Origin: Amycolatopsis regifaucium
GTDB lineage: Bacteria > Actinomycetota > Actinomycetes > Mycobacteriales > Pseudonocardiaceae
DNA length: 64,000 nucleotides
Reading direction: 5' to 3'
Assembly: GCF_001613935.1 (NCBI RefSeq)
Contig: NZ_LQCI01000003.1
Span: 1 to 64,000 of the forward strand
Each line of letters starts with the position of its first letter. Position 1 is the first letter of the stretch. Below are positions 16,244 through 25,193 of this stretch, one piece after another. The notes under the pieces were generated by a model, which searched no databases, was not told where the DNA came from, and was given only the letters and a program-made list of their open reading frames with translations. The translations under genes were made by a program, and so were the position numbers.

Positions 16244-18066
16244 CCCGACTTCCAGGTGATGACGTTGGATTTCACGCCGGTGTCGGAGACCACCCACACC
16301 TGGTTGCCGACCTGGCCGAAGTCGAACGCCTCGAAGGTGCAGTCACCACTGGCGGGGATCTTGCACGTGTGTCCCTCGTTGTCGTAATCCGGATCGCTCG
16401 ACCATGGCCGGACGAGGACGCGGGCGCCGGGTTTGAAGCCCTTCATCACCACGTGGATCTTGGCGCACGCCGGCGCCTCGCACGTTTTGTCGTAGGTCCC
16501 GGTCTTGCCGCGGCTGATGGTGATCGTCGGTTTCGGTGCCGCGGGCCGGGAGACCCTCACCGTGGCCGGGGCGCCTCGGCCCGCGCGGCTCTCCGCCGCG
16601 ACCGCGATCGTGTAGGTCACGCCTTCGCGCAGATCCGGGATCGACGTCGACCGCGCGTCGGCGCCGAGCGTCGCCGAACCCGCGCCCGATCCGGACGACG
16701 GTGTCCACGACACGCGATAGCCGGTCACCGCCGCGCCGTTCGCCGCCGCCGCGCCCCAGGTGACGTTCGCCGTCGCGTCCGCCAAGGTGGCGCGAAGTCC
16801 GCCGGGGATGGCGGGAGGGCTCGCCGCCAGCGCCTTGGCGGACGTCGGAGGGGTCTGCGGTTTCGTCTGCGGTTTCGCCTGTTCCGGCGATTTCGGCCGT
16901 TCGCCGCCGTTGCCTCGTTGTGGGGGCAGCTGGACCGTCGAGGACGGGGGCGGCGTGGACAGCGGGACCGGCGGCTTGTCGGCCGTCACCGCGACCTTCG
17001 CGACCGTGCCCTCCCGATCGACCACCAGGACGTGGTTCCCTTGCGCGCCTTCGATGTAGACCCGTTTGTCCTCACCGCGCGAGAGCTTCGGCGATCCGTT
17101 GTCCGGCGGGATCGGCATCATGTGCCGCGGCGAACCGTCCGGGGAGTAGGTGAGCACGGTGTTGTGGGTCAGATCGAGCAGGACGACGGCCGAGGACGAA
17201 GCGGTCGGCCGCGAGTACTGGCCGTCGGACAGGTCGATCGTCTTGGGCGGGCCGGGATGGCGCCCGGCGCTCAGGCCACTCGCGTCGAGAAAGTACAGCT
17301 TGCGCAAGCCCGGCTCGAGGACCGCGATCCGGCCGGCCGCGTCGGCCGAGGCGATCTGTGCGGCTGGGCTGAACGACGCGTTCAGCGGCAGCGGCTTGCC
17401 GAGCCCGGTGTCGGTGACTGTCTGCAGGGTGCTCGCCGTGGTGTCGACATACGCCGGCGTGTCGCCGACGACGGTCAGCGCACCGGAATGCCCGCGGATG
17501 GCCTGCACCGGGCAGCCGACGGTGTCGGAACCCTTCGACAGCCGGCACAGCATTCCGTCGCCTGTCCGCTGCAGCCACACTGTGCCGTCCGAGGTGGCCA
17601 CCGGATCGCCGAGGGAGCCGCCCGTGTCGATCGACGCGAACGCGTCACCGAGCCGGACGACCCGTCCCGCCTCGCGGAAGACGAGGTAGGGACCGCCCGC
17701 GGTTTCGAGCAGGAACGGCCGTTCGCCGGTCACCGGCTGATCCACCGTGCGGCTCACCGTGAGGTCGGATTTGCCGAACTCGATGATCCGCCGCTGACCG
17801 ATCACGTACGCGCTCGTGTCGCCCTGGACCACGTCGGAGCCGGGTTCGAGACCTGGCACGGCGGCCTGGGCGTCGACGCTCCGGTTGGCACCGTTGACGA
17901 AGAAGACCAGGCCGAGCGCGGGGTTGGCGACCCAATGCCCGGGCTGCGTGAGGCCGAGGCCGGGGACGGGTTTCACCGCCCCGGTGGCGACGGCGATCAC
18001 GAGCGCCAGGCAGGTGGCCGACAGCACGATGAGCGGCATACGCCGCTTGAATCCCCTCTCCGGCAC
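16240..18066 (-). CDS. membrane-anchored beta-propeller and fibronectin type III protein
   Basis: About 608 residues with GTG at 18066 (ATG at 18039 also possible; neither has a strong ribosome binding site). A basic N-terminus and one membrane anchor (MPLIVLSATCLALVIAVATG) are followed by a region of repeated beta-sheet motifs like an NHL or six-blade propeller (about 40-370), a Pro/Gln-rich linker (390-430), an FN3 domain (about 435-520) and a C-terminal beta domain with paired cysteines. Extracellular, function unknown. The FN3 link and convergent placement with the pseudokinase suggest a shared surface role, which is inference only. Confidence 0.8.
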   Translation of the reverse strand: MPERGFKRRMPLIVLSATCLALVIAVATGAVKPVPGLGLTQPGHWVANPALGLVFFVNGANRSVDAQAAVPGLEPGSDVVQGDTSAYVIGQRRIIEFGKSDLTVSRTVDQPVTGERPFLLETAGGPYLVFREAGRVVRLGDAFASIDTGGSLGDPVATSDGTVWLQRTGDGMLCRLSKGSDTVGCPVQAIRGHSGALTVVGDTPAYVDTTASTLQTVTDTGLGKPLPLNASFSPAAQIASADAAGRIAVLEPGLRKLYFLDASGLSAGRHPGPPKTIDLSDGQYSRPTASSSAVVLLDLTHNTVLTYSPDGSPRHMMPIPPDNGSPKLSRGEDKRVYIEGAQGNHVLVVDREGTVAKVAVTADKPPVPLSTPPPSSTVQLPPQRGNGGERPKSPEQAKPQTKPQTPPTSAKALAASPPAIPGGLRATLADATANVTWGAAAANGAAVTGYRVSWTPSSGSGAGSATLGADARSTSIPDLREGVTYTIAVAAESRAGRGAPATVRVSRPAAPKPTITISRGKTGTYDKTCEAPACAKIHVVMKGFKPGARVLVRPWSSDPDYDNEGHTCKIPASGDCTFEAFDFGQVGNQVWVVSDTGVKSNVITWKSG

Positions 18067-18122
18067 CGTCTGATGATAGAAGAACCGGGTACAGAATGGA
18101 GCCGCTCGGATACATTTCCCGG

Positions 18123-19373
18123 TCAGGACGCTTCCGGCAGCTTCAGTTCGAAGATCGCGCCGCCTTCTTCGGCGTTGTAGACGCGCAGCCTGCCGCCGTG
18201 TGCGAGCGCGACCCATCGCACGATCGACAGGCCGAGTCCGCTCGACCCACCGCCGCTGGTGAACCGGTCGAACGTCTCCTCCGCGACCGACGAGTCGATC
18301 CCCGGCCCGCTGTCGGCGACGGTCACCTGACCGCCGGCGACGGTGACGTGCACGATGGCCTCGTAACCGGGACGCCGTCCGTAGCGCAGCGCGTTGTCGA
18401 GCAGGTTGGCCACCGCGCGCTGGACCAGCGTCGGGTCGGCGGAAACCGTCGACGGCGCCGCGACCAGCGTCACCTGAGCGCCCTCGGACGGCGTCTCCGC
18501 CACGACGCTCGCGACGAGCTGGTCCAGCCGCACCGGCTGCACGGCCAGCGATTCGACCCCGGCCGCGAGCCGCGCGCGCACGAGCAGGCCGTCGATGATG
18601 CCGCCCATCCGTCCGGCGAGCCGGACGGTCCGTGGCAGCAGTTCGTCGCTCTCGGCGGGGTTGCGCACCGCCGCTTCGGCCAGCGCGCGCAGCGCCGCGA
18701 CCGGCGTGCGCAGGTCGTGCGCGGTTTCGGCGAGCAGGATCTCCTGTTGCTGGAGTGCGGCGGTCGCGGGCCGGATCGCGCGCCCGGACAGCACGTGCCC
18801 GGTCACACCGATGGCGCCCAGCAGGAGCACGCATCCGCCGATGACCAGCAGTTTCAGCTGTTCATGCGCGGCGAGGGCGTCCCGCGCGTCGGCGACCGCC
18901 ACGATGGCGCCCGACTCCTGGTTGTTGCGGTTGCGGAAGGGCTCGACGCCGACGCGGACCATCTCGCCCGCGGTTCCGCTGCTGTAGCCGTTGAGCACGG
19001 CCCCGTTCCGCACCGACAGGTCGGCGAAGGCCTGTAGCCGCGTGGCGTCGATCGGCACGCAGGTCCGGCCGCTCGCGTACGGCGGGAACCCGCCCGCGCC
19101 ACTGGGCAGGATCATGAACTGCGGGCATTGCCGATTCACTTCGTCCTGGCCGACGTAGGCGGTGGTGACGGTGTCGCCCTCGCCCATGATCAGGCGTTTG
19201 ACCGGTGCGGTGACGCGGGCGAGCTCGCTGTCCAGCTGGACTTCGCGCTGCTGAAGGTCGGCGCTCACGGCGAGCCAGGCGAGCACCACCAGCCCGGCGG
19301 CGTTCAGCCCGGTGAACAGCCACGTGAGCAGCCACCGCAGTCGGCGGAGGCGATCGGCCGCGGAGCCGTTCAC
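18123..19373 (-). CDS. membrane histidine kinase
   Basis: 416 residues with a GTG start at 19373 that overlaps the response regulator stop (GTGA). Two membrane segments (about 13-35 and 172-195) flank an extracellular sensor of about 135 residues with two cysteines; then come HAMP-like residues, the dimerisation H-box ETAHDLRTPVA (H219) and the ATPase domain with NLLDNALRYG (N-box), DSGPGI (G1) and GLGLSIVRW (G2). It should autophosphorylate and pass phosphate to the regulator encoded just upstream. The signal is unknown. Confidence 0.92.
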   Translation of the reverse strand: MNGSAADRLRRLRWLLTWLFTGLNAAGLVVLAWLAVSADLQQREVQLDSELARVTAPVKRLIMGEGDTVTTAYVGQDEVNRQCPQFMILPSGAGGFPPYASGRTCVPIDATRLQAFADLSVRNGAVLNGYSSGTAGEMVRVGVEPFRNRNNQESGAIVAVADARDALAAHEQLKLLVIGGCVLLLGAIGVTGHVLSGRAIRPATAALQQQEILLAETAHDLRTPVAALRALAEAAVRNPAESDELLPRTVRLAGRMGGIIDGLLVRARLAAGVESLAVQPVRLDQLVASVVAETPSEGAQVTLVAAPSTVSADPTLVQRAVANLLDNALRYGRRPGYEAIVHVTVAGGQVTVADSGPGIDSSVAEETFDRFTSGGGSSGLGLSIVRWVALAHGGRLRVYNAEEGGAIFELKLPEAS

Positions 19374-20041
19374 CGGCTCGCGATCCGGTAGCCGCGGCCA
19401 CGGACGGTGTGGATGAGTTCGGGCTCGCCGAGCCGCACCCGCAGGCGCCGGATCACCACGTCGACCACATTGGACATGGGGTCGGTGCTCATGTCCCAGC
19501 AGTGCTCGATCAGCTCGTCACGCCCGACAGCCTGATCCAGCCGCGAAAGCAGGTACTCCAGCACCGCGAACTCCTTGTCGCTCAAGGTGAGCAGGGCGCC
19601 GCCGCGGTGCACCTGCCGCCGGGCACAGTCCATTTCGAGGTCTTCGTGACGCAGCACCGACGGCCGTCCGGCGCCCGCGCGGCGGTAGAGCGCGTGGACG
19701 CGGGCGCTCATCTCGGCCACCGCGAACGGCTTCACCAGATAGTCGTCACCGCCGTGCTCGAATCCGGCGACCCGGTCGGCGAGACTGTCGCGCGCGGTCA
19801 GGAACAGCACGGGGACCGCCCAGCCTTCCTGACGACGGCGGTGGACGTAACCGATCGAATCGCCGTCGGGCAGCATCCGGTCGAACACCGCGCAGGCGAA
19901 CTCGCCCGCGGCGAGTTCGGCGTCGGCCTGTGCCAGATCACCGGCCTCGCGGACGCGCAGACCGCTCCCGTTCAGCTCGGCGGTGATCGCCACCCGGAGG
20001 TCTTCGTCGTCTTCCACGACCAGCACCAGTGCCGTTGTCAT
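19370..20041 (-). CDS. OmpR/PhoB-type response regulator
   Basis: 223 residues from ATG at 20041 with TGAGG upstream. Receiver domain: acidic pocket VEDDED, phosphoacceptor D54 in FDRMLPDG, the conserved Lys in DDYLVKPF; then a winged-helix DNA-binding domain ending HTVRGRGYRIA. It is translationally coupled to the histidine kinase, its obvious partner. It is divergent from the SARP gene across only 51 bp, so both promoters are packed there and this regulator may control the SARP gene. It is a close paralogue of the regulator at 22046-22702. Confidence 0.93.
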   Translation of the reverse strand: MTTALVLVVEDDEDLRVAITAELNGSGLRVREAGDLAQADAELAAGEFACAVFDRMLPDGDSIGYVHRRRQEGWAVPVLFLTARDSLADRVAGFEHGGDDYLVKPFAVAEMSARVHALYRRAGAGRPSVLRHEDLEMDCARRQVHRGGALLTLSDKEFAVLEYLLSRLDQAVGRDELIEHCWDMSTDPMSNVVDVVIRRLRVRLGEPELIHTVRGRGYRIASR

Positions 20042-20092
20042 CGGAACCTCAGGTACATGGCGCGATCGTAGGAGGACACGAGGGAGAGGGGT

Positions 20093-21367
20093 GTGAGCAT
20101 GGTGCTCTTCCAGGTCCTGGGGCCACTCGAGGTGTGTGGCCGCGACGGCGTCACGGGGCGGCCGCCGGGCGGGAAACCCGCCACGGTGCTGGCCGCGCTC
20201 CTGGTGCAGCCTAACGCGTGGGTCGCGGTGGATCGGCTGATCGAGAACACCTGGCAGGAACAGGCCGCGCCGGCTTCGGCCGAAGCGAACTTGAAGACGT
20301 ACATGTGGCAGTTGCGCCGGCTGCTGCCGGAACACGACGGGCCCCGCATCGAGGGCCGGGCAGGGGCGTATCGGCTGCACGTCGGCCCCGGTGAGCTGGA
20401 CGCGGACTGTGCCGCGGCGCTCGCCGACGATGCCGCGCAGGCACTGGCCGAGGGGGCACCGGAAACCGCGCTGACACTGGTGGGGCAGGCTTTGCGGCTG
20501 TGGCGTGGGCGGCCGTTCGAGGGGATGGACGTCCTCGCCGACGACGCCGTCGAGCGGCTCGACGAGTTGCACCGGCAGCTGCGGGAGTCGCTCGCCGAGG
20601 CCCAGCTCGGGCTCGGGCGGACAGCCGACGCGGTGGCCACGCTGCAGGCGCTGACCGCCGACGATCCGCTGCGCGAGGACGTCTGGGCGCGGTTGATGCG
20701 GGCCCAGCACGTGATGGGCCGTCCGGCGCAGGCGCTGGCCACCTTCCACCGGGCGCGGCGGCTGCTGGCCGCCGAACTGGGGGTGCGCCCGGGACCCGAA
20801 CTGATGAAGGCGTTCCAGGCGGTGCACGGCGCGGGGGCACCGGACCGGCCGCGGCGGGAGCTGCCGCGGGCCGTCGAGCCGCTCGTCGGCCGGGACCGGG
20901 AACTCGTGGCGCTGGGCAGGGCACTGACCGGATGCGCGCCCGCGGTCGTCGTCACCGGCGGGGCCGGGGTGGGGAAGACGGCGCTCGCGGTGGCGGCGGC
21001 CCATCGGGTCAGCGAGCGCTTTCCCGACGGGCAGTTCTTCGTCGAGCTGCACGGCGGTACCCGGCCACTGACGACCGCGGCCGTGCTGGAGCGGCTGTTG
21101 CGCGGCCTCGGGCTCCCGCCCGCGCTGATCCCGTCCGATGTGGACGAACGCGCCGCGCTGTGGCGCTCGGAGCTGGCCGGGCGGCGGGTGCTGCTGGTCT
21201 TCGACGACGCGGCATCCCGTGGCCAGGTCGCGGCACTGCTGCCCGCCACCGGCCGCAGTGCCGCCATCGTCACGACACGCGGTCGGGACTTCTCGCTCGC
21301 CGCGGCCGTGACCGTCCACTTGGGACCCCGGAGGGCGCCGTCCGGACAGCTGGAGTGGGTGGCATGA
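20093..21367 (+). CDS. SARP-family transcriptional activator, truncated after the NB domain
   Basis: 424 residues from GTG at 20093 (GAGGGAGAGGG upstream). N-terminal winged-helix DNA-binding domain (about 1-95), bacterial transcriptional activation domain (about 95-240), then an NB-ARC type ATPase with Walker A GGAGVGKTAL (about residue 289) and Walker B VLLVFDD (about 367). AfsR-like proteins usually continue through a winged helix and TPR repeats to 600-1000 residues. This one stops at HLGPRRAPSGQLEWVA, shortly after the sensor region. SARPs activate specialised metabolism or development. The stop overlaps the start of the LuxR-type gene (ATGA), so the pair is coupled. Confidence 0.88.
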   Translation: MSMVLFQVLGPLEVCGRDGVTGRPPGGKPATVLAALLVQPNAWVAVDRLIENTWQEQAAPASAEANLKTYMWQLRRLLPEHDGPRIEGRAGAYRLHVGPGELDADCAAALADDAAQALAEGAPETALTLVGQALRLWRGRPFEGMDVLADDAVERLDELHRQLRESLAEAQLGLGRTADAVATLQALTADDPLREDVWARLMRAQHVMGRPAQALATFHRARRLLAAELGVRPGPELMKAFQAVHGAGAPDRPRRELPRAVEPLVGRDRELVALGRALTGCAPAVVVTGGAGVGKTALAVAAAHRVSERFPDGQFFVELHGGTRPLTTAAVLERLLRGLGLPPALIPSDVDERAALWRSELAGRRVLLVFDDAASRGQVAALLPATGRSAAIVTTRGRDFSLAAAVTVHLGPRRAPSGQLEWVA

Positions 21368-22014
21368 CGACTATCCACTATGGACTTGACCGAGCAGACC
21401 TTTCGCTGCCTGGCGGGCGGGCACCGGATGTGGCCGCGAAGCTTTCGGCGGCGACCCGTGAGGTGCTCGTCGTGATGGCGGCGAGCAGCACCACCGGACC
21501 GCTTCCGGTGTTCCGCGACGCCGACCGCGACAACCTGCGGCGCGGCGTGCGTTACCGGGTACTCGCGCCGGTGGAGGCGAGGATCATCCGCGGTGTCGCC
21601 GAGCGGCTGGACACGTTCGCGTCCCACGGCGCCGAAATCCGCACCGTGGCGGCCGTGCCGATGACCGCGATCGTCGTCGACGACACACTCGCGCTGCTGC
21701 CGGGGGAAGAATGCGGCGAGCTCGCAGTGTTCCGCCTGCCCAGCGTGGTCAAGGCCGTGGCCGAACTGTTCGAACGGCTGTGGCTCGCCGGAACGCCGCC
21801 CACCGGATCGGGGCCGACCGCACGCGAGCTGGACCTGCTGGCACTGCTCGTCGACGGCTACACCGACGAGTCCGCCGCGGCCAGGCTGGGCATCTCCGTG
21901 CGGACCGTGCGGAGGATGGTGTCCGATCTGATGCACCGGCTCGGCGCGCGCAGCCGCTTCCAGGCAGGCGCGAAAACGGCGGACCGCGGCTGGCTGGCGG
22001 AGCTCGCCGGGTGA
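21364..22014 (+). CDS. LuxR-type helix-turn-helix regulator with PLD-like N-terminal domain
   Basis: 216 residues, ATG at 21364 overlapping the SARP stop. The C-terminal 60 residues form a LuxR/GerE helix-turn-helix (TARELDLLALLVDGYTDESA, then AARLGISVRTVRRMVSDLM). The N-terminal 140 residues have no receiver Asp. They resemble the sugar- or phosphate-related TrmB/LuxR sensor fold (VLVVMAASSTTGPLPVFRDA, YRVLAPVEARIIRGV, VPMTAIVVDDTLALLPGEE). It probably acts with, or downstream of, the SARP encoded in the same transcript. The ligand is unknown. Confidence 0.85.
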   Translation: MTTIHYGLDRADLSLPGGRAPDVAAKLSAATREVLVVMAASSTTGPLPVFRDADRDNLRRGVRYRVLAPVEARIIRGVAERLDTFASHGAEIRTVAAVPMTAIVVDDTLALLPGEECGELAVFRLPSVVKAVAELFERLWLAGTPPTGSGPTARELDLLALLVDGYTDESAAARLGISVRTVRRMVSDLMHRLGARSRFQAGAKTADRGWLAELAG

Positions 22015-22045
22015 TACCGCCGGCGCGTCACGCTACGGTCGTCAG

Positions 22046-22702
22046 GTGCGTGTACTGGTCACCGAGGACGACGAGGATCTCCGGCTAGCCGTCGAGGCTT
22101 CACTTCGAGGCTCCGGATTCGCCGTCGACGTCGCCAAGGACCTCACCGACGCCGACGAAGCGCTGAGTGTGAACGCCTATGACTGCGTCGTATTCGACCG
22201 GATGCTGCCGTCCGGGGATTCTCTCGGCTACGTCGGCGAACGCCGCCGGGATGGCTGGCGGGTACCGGTGCTGTTCCTGACCGCGCGCGACACGGTCGCC
22301 GACCGGATCGCCGGGCTGGCCTTGGCCGACGACTACCTGGTCAAGCCCTTCGCGATGGCCGAACTGATCGCGCGAGTGCGCAGCCTCTGCCGCCGCGGCG
22401 ACTCCGGGCCCGCCCCGGTGCTGGGATTCCTCGACCTCGAACTGGACACCGGCAGGCACGAGGCGCGCCGCGGTGGCGTCAAGTTGACGTTGACCGGTAA
22501 GGAGTTCGCGGTCCTGCAACGGTTGGTGGTCGCGGCGGGCGAGCCCGTCCGGCGCCGCGAGCTGACCGACGCGGGCTGGGACGAGCTGGTGCCCCCGTCG
22601 CCCAACGCGCTCGAAGTGCTGATCGCGCAGTTGCGGCACAAGCTCGGCAAGCCGCCGGTGCTCCACACCGTGCGCGGCGTCGGATACGTCCTGCGCGGGT
22701 GA
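22046..22702 (+). CDS. orphan OmpR/PhoB-type response regulator
   Basis: 218 residues with a GTG start. Receiver with TEDDED, D51 in FDRMLPSG and DDYLVKPF, plus a winged-helix domain ending HTVRGVGYVLRG. It is very similar to the regulator at 19370-20041, clearly by duplication. The loop before DDYLVKPF is two residues shorter (GLALADDY against GFEHGGDDY), which removes the usual Gly-Gly and could alter phosphorylation or dimerisation. No kinase gene adjoins it; it may respond to the nearby kinase or work unphosphorylated. Confidence 0.9.
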   Translation: MRVLVTEDDEDLRLAVEASLRGSGFAVDVAKDLTDADEALSVNAYDCVVFDRMLPSGDSLGYVGERRRDGWRVPVLFLTARDTVADRIAGLALADDYLVKPFAMAELIARVRSLCRRGDSGPAPVLGFLDLELDTGRHEARRGGVKLTLTGKEFAVLQRLVVAAGEPVRRRELTDAGWDELVPPSPNALEVLIAQLRHKLGKPPVLHTVRGVGYVLRG

Positions 22703-22747
22703 TCATCCCGCCCGGTCAGGAACACGACGGGCCTGCTCGGTTGTCGA

Positions 22748-23170
22748 TCACGGGTGCCGGGTACTGATGTTGAACATCCAGCTGATCCCGAACCGGTCGA
22801 CGAGCGAACCAGCCTCGTCACCCCAGACCTGCCTTTTCAGCGGCAGGGTGACGCTGCCGCCTTCGGTCAGCTTCTGGAAGTACTCGCGCAGTTCGCTGTC
22901 ATCGCCACCCAGGAAGAGCGCGACGTTGTTCCCCGGCCGGTATGGCGGGTGGCCTGGCCTGTCGTCGGGAAAATCCCATGCCATCAGCGTGTATCCGGCG
23001 GGGGTTTCGAGGCGAGAATGCATGACCTTGTCGGCGTTGGGCGCGTCCGGTGAGCCGAAGTCCGCGACGGTTCCCAGCTCCAGCTCGCCGCCGAAGACCT
23101 CCCGGTAGAACTCCATCGCCTGCCGCGCGTTGCCGTTGAACGTGATGCACGGATCGATCCGAGACCCCAT
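22748..23170 (-). CDS. VOC family protein, PhnB-like
   Basis: 140 residues from ATG at 23170 (GAGAGGA upstream). It matches the short glyoxalase/PhnB-like group: N-terminal ITFNGNARQAMEFYREVFGG, central GYTLMAWDFPDD, and the C-terminal WGDEAGSLVDRFGISWMFNI. These small dimeric proteins bind small molecules or metals; many have no known reaction. It is a single leftward gene between the orphan response regulator and the CGNR regulator. Confidence 0.88.
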   Translation of the reverse strand: MGSRIDPCITFNGNARQAMEFYREVFGGELELGTVADFGSPDAPNADKVMHSRLETPAGYTLMAWDFPDDRPGHPPYRPGNNVALFLGGDDSELREYFQKLTEGGSVTLPLKRQVWGDEAGSLVDRFGISWMFNISTRHP

Positions 23171-23274
23171 CCGGAATCCTCTCGTCACGTGACCATTCGG
23201 GCCGTCCGGTGGTCGTCGCACCATGCTCTCGACGAATCACGACAACCCCTGTCGTGCTTTCGACCGGACTTCGA

Positions 23275-23850
23275 TCAGGCCCCGGTGCCGGATTTTTTGC
23301 GCTGGTTGGCATTGAAGCGCGCTTTCTTCTGCCGATTGCCGCACGTGTTCATGTCACACCATCTGCGGGTGCGGCTTTGGCTGGTGTCGAAGAAGGCGGC
23401 TTGGCAGGTCGGTGACGCGCACAAGGCCAATCTGCCGTCTCGTTCGCCCGAGATGATGCTGATCGCGTCGGCGGCGATCACGCCGAGCGCGTCTTCGACG
23501 GCGGAAGCCGAGCTGAGCTGCCATCGCCGCTTGCCGTCGGGCGTCAGGATGGCCGCGGCCCGACCCTGAGCGCTGCGGTCGTTGATGACCTGGACGGCTG
23601 ACGCGGGGAGTGTGGCCTGGATCGCGCTCGCCGTCGCGGCGGCGTGAATCGATTCCCTCAGTTCACGGGCGAGTTCGAGCTGCGCGGTGGTGCAGGAGTC
23701 CACGGCGAGGCCGCTCACCGCCAGCCAGTCGACGAGGCGATGCGGGGTGGGGATGCGCTCCACGGCGTCGCCGCGACGCTCCGTCAGAGTCGCCGTGAAG
23801 CTGGTCGCCAGCACGCTGCCGAGGCGAAAGTCGGGGAACTCGGCAGGCAT
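23275..23850 (-). CDS. CGNR zinc-finger protein (ABATE plus zf-CGNR)
   Basis: 191 residues. The N-terminal ABATE stress-linked domain (about 1-135) is followed by the zinc-binding CGNR motif: CASPTCQAAFFDTSQSRTRRWCDMNTCGNRQKKARF, shown here only to identify its four Cys, which lie within about residues 144-175. These are presumed transcription regulators common in actinobacteria. It is divergent from the epoxide hydrolase gene across 103 bp, which holds a GAACCG/CGGTTC inverted repeat (23893-23911), so it may regulate that gene. Confidence 0.9.
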   Translation of the reverse strand: MPAEFPDFRLGSVLATSFTATLTERRGDAVERIPTPHRLVDWLAVSGLAVDSCTTAQLELARELRESIHAAATASAIQATLPASAVQVINDRSAQGRAAAILTPDGKRRWQLSSASAVEDALGVIAADAISIISGERDGRLALCASPTCQAAFFDTSQSRTRRWCDMNTCGNRQKKARFNANQRKKSGTGA

Positions 23851-23953
23851 GGAACCACCTTAGCAGGTTGCGCTGAGACAGTGCGGCTGTTAGAACCGTC
23901 TTAGCCGGTTCGCAAAAAGGTCCTGGCCGGTTCCGCGACAGCCGGGAGGTCTC

Positions 23954-25126
23954 ATGCCCCGCTCGACCAGCGACGTACAAGCATTCGAAGCCCACGCCAC
24001 CGACGCCGACCTCGACGATCTGCGCGCGCGATTGGCCGCGGCACGGCTACCGGAGGCCGAGACGGTCCATCGCGCCGCGCCGGACCCTCGCCGATGGGAC
24101 CAAGGCGTTCCGCTCGCCGATCTCGTCGATGTCGTGAACTACTGGCGCAGCGGGTACGACTGGCGGTCGTTCGAAAAGCGCCTCGACCGGATCGGCCAGT
24201 TCCGCACGGCCATCGACGGTCTGGGCATCCATTTCCTGCACCGCCGATCCGCGCGGTCGGACGCCACTCCGCTGATTTTGACGCACGGCTGGCCGGGCAG
24301 TATCGCCGAGTTCACCGGGGTGGTGGACGAGTTGGCTGATCCGAAAGAAGCGACCGCGCCGGCTTTTCACGTCGTGGTTCCCTCGCTGCCGGGGTTCGGT
24401 TACAGCGACAAACCGGCCACCACCGGGTGGGGAACCGAAAAGATCGCGGCGGCTTGGGCGGAACTGATGGGAAGGCTCGGCTACGGCGAATTCCTGGCAC
24501 ACGGCGGTGACTGGGGAGGCAACATCACCACCGTTCTCGGCGGCAGGTTCCCCGAGCAGGTTCTCGGCATCCACACCACGTTCGCGCCGGGCCCGCCCGG
24601 CATGACCACGGAGGGCCTGACGGCGGTCGAGCGCGAGTGGGCCGAGGAAACCCACGTTTTCTGGCGCCACCGCGCGGCGTACGCGAAGCAGCAGGCGACC
24701 CGGCCGCAGACCATCGGCTACTCGCTCGTCGATTCACCGGTCGGGCTGCTCGCCTGGATCCTCGACAAATTCGCCGAATGGTCGGACACCGAAGACAGCC
24801 CGTTCGAGACGATTTCCATCGACAGCGTTCTCGACGACGTCACCCTGTATTGGCTGACGCGGACAGGCGCGTCAGCGGCCCGCATCTATTACGAAAGCCA
24901 CAACTCGCTCGATCCCGACCTTCGGGTCGACGTTCCGGCGGCGATCACCACGTATCCCCGTGACATCGAGAAATACCCGCGCGCTTGGGCGCGCGAGCGG
25001 TACCGGCAAATCGTCCGGTGGCGGGCGCCCGAACGGGGCGGGCATTTCCCGTCGCTGGAGATCCCCGAATATTTCGTCGAAGACCTGCGAGCGGGCCTCG
25101 CGGCAGTGCTCGCCGCCACTCGGTGA
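23954..25126 (+). CDS. epoxide hydrolase (alpha/beta hydrolase with EHN domain)
   Basis: 390 residues. An N-terminal EHN region (about 8-110) precedes the alpha/beta hydrolase fold. Oxyanion-hole motif HGWPGS (about 110), nucleophile Asp in GGDWGG (about 183), and the C-terminal His in ERGGHFPSLE (about 362). The family opens epoxides to diols through an ester intermediate on the Asp; the physiological substrate is unknown. Probably controlled by the divergent CGNR protein. Confidence 0.9.
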   Translation: MPRSTSDVQAFEAHATDADLDDLRARLAAARLPEAETVHRAAPDPRRWDQGVPLADLVDVVNYWRSGYDWRSFEKRLDRIGQFRTAIDGLGIHFLHRRSARSDATPLILTHGWPGSIAEFTGVVDELADPKEATAPAFHVVVPSLPGFGYSDKPATTGWGTEKIAAAWAELMGRLGYGEFLAHGGDWGGNITTVLGGRFPEQVLGIHTTFAPGPPGMTTEGLTAVEREWAEETHVFWRHRAAYAKQQATRPQTIGYSLVDSPVGLLAWILDKFAEWSDTEDSPFETISIDSVLDDVTLYWLTRTGASAARIYYESHNSLDPDLRVDVPAAITTYPRDIEKYPRAWARERYRQIVRWRAPERGGHFPSLEIPEYFVEDLRAGLAAVLAATR

Positions 25127-25181
25127 GCACCGGTCAGTGCTCCGGTGCCAGTCGGGCCCGGCGAGGTCCGCCGGGCCCGAC
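25127..25181. terminator. two hairpins between convergent genes
   Basis: GCACCGG at 25127-25133 pairs with CCGGTGC at 25142-25148, and GTCGGGCCCGGC at 25151-25162 pairs perfectly with 25170-25181. The second is a 12-bp GC stem with a 7-nt loop placed 12 bp from the leftward gene's stop. It should serve as a bidirectional terminator for the epoxide hydrolase and the serine hydrolase genes. Confidence 0.75.
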
Positions 25182-25193
25182 CGGCGCGGGCGA

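Noticed and set aside
19370..21319. Long leftward frame extending the response regulator upstream
   Set aside because: The extension is antisense to the SARP gene; MTTALVLVVEDDED at 20041 is the normal start.
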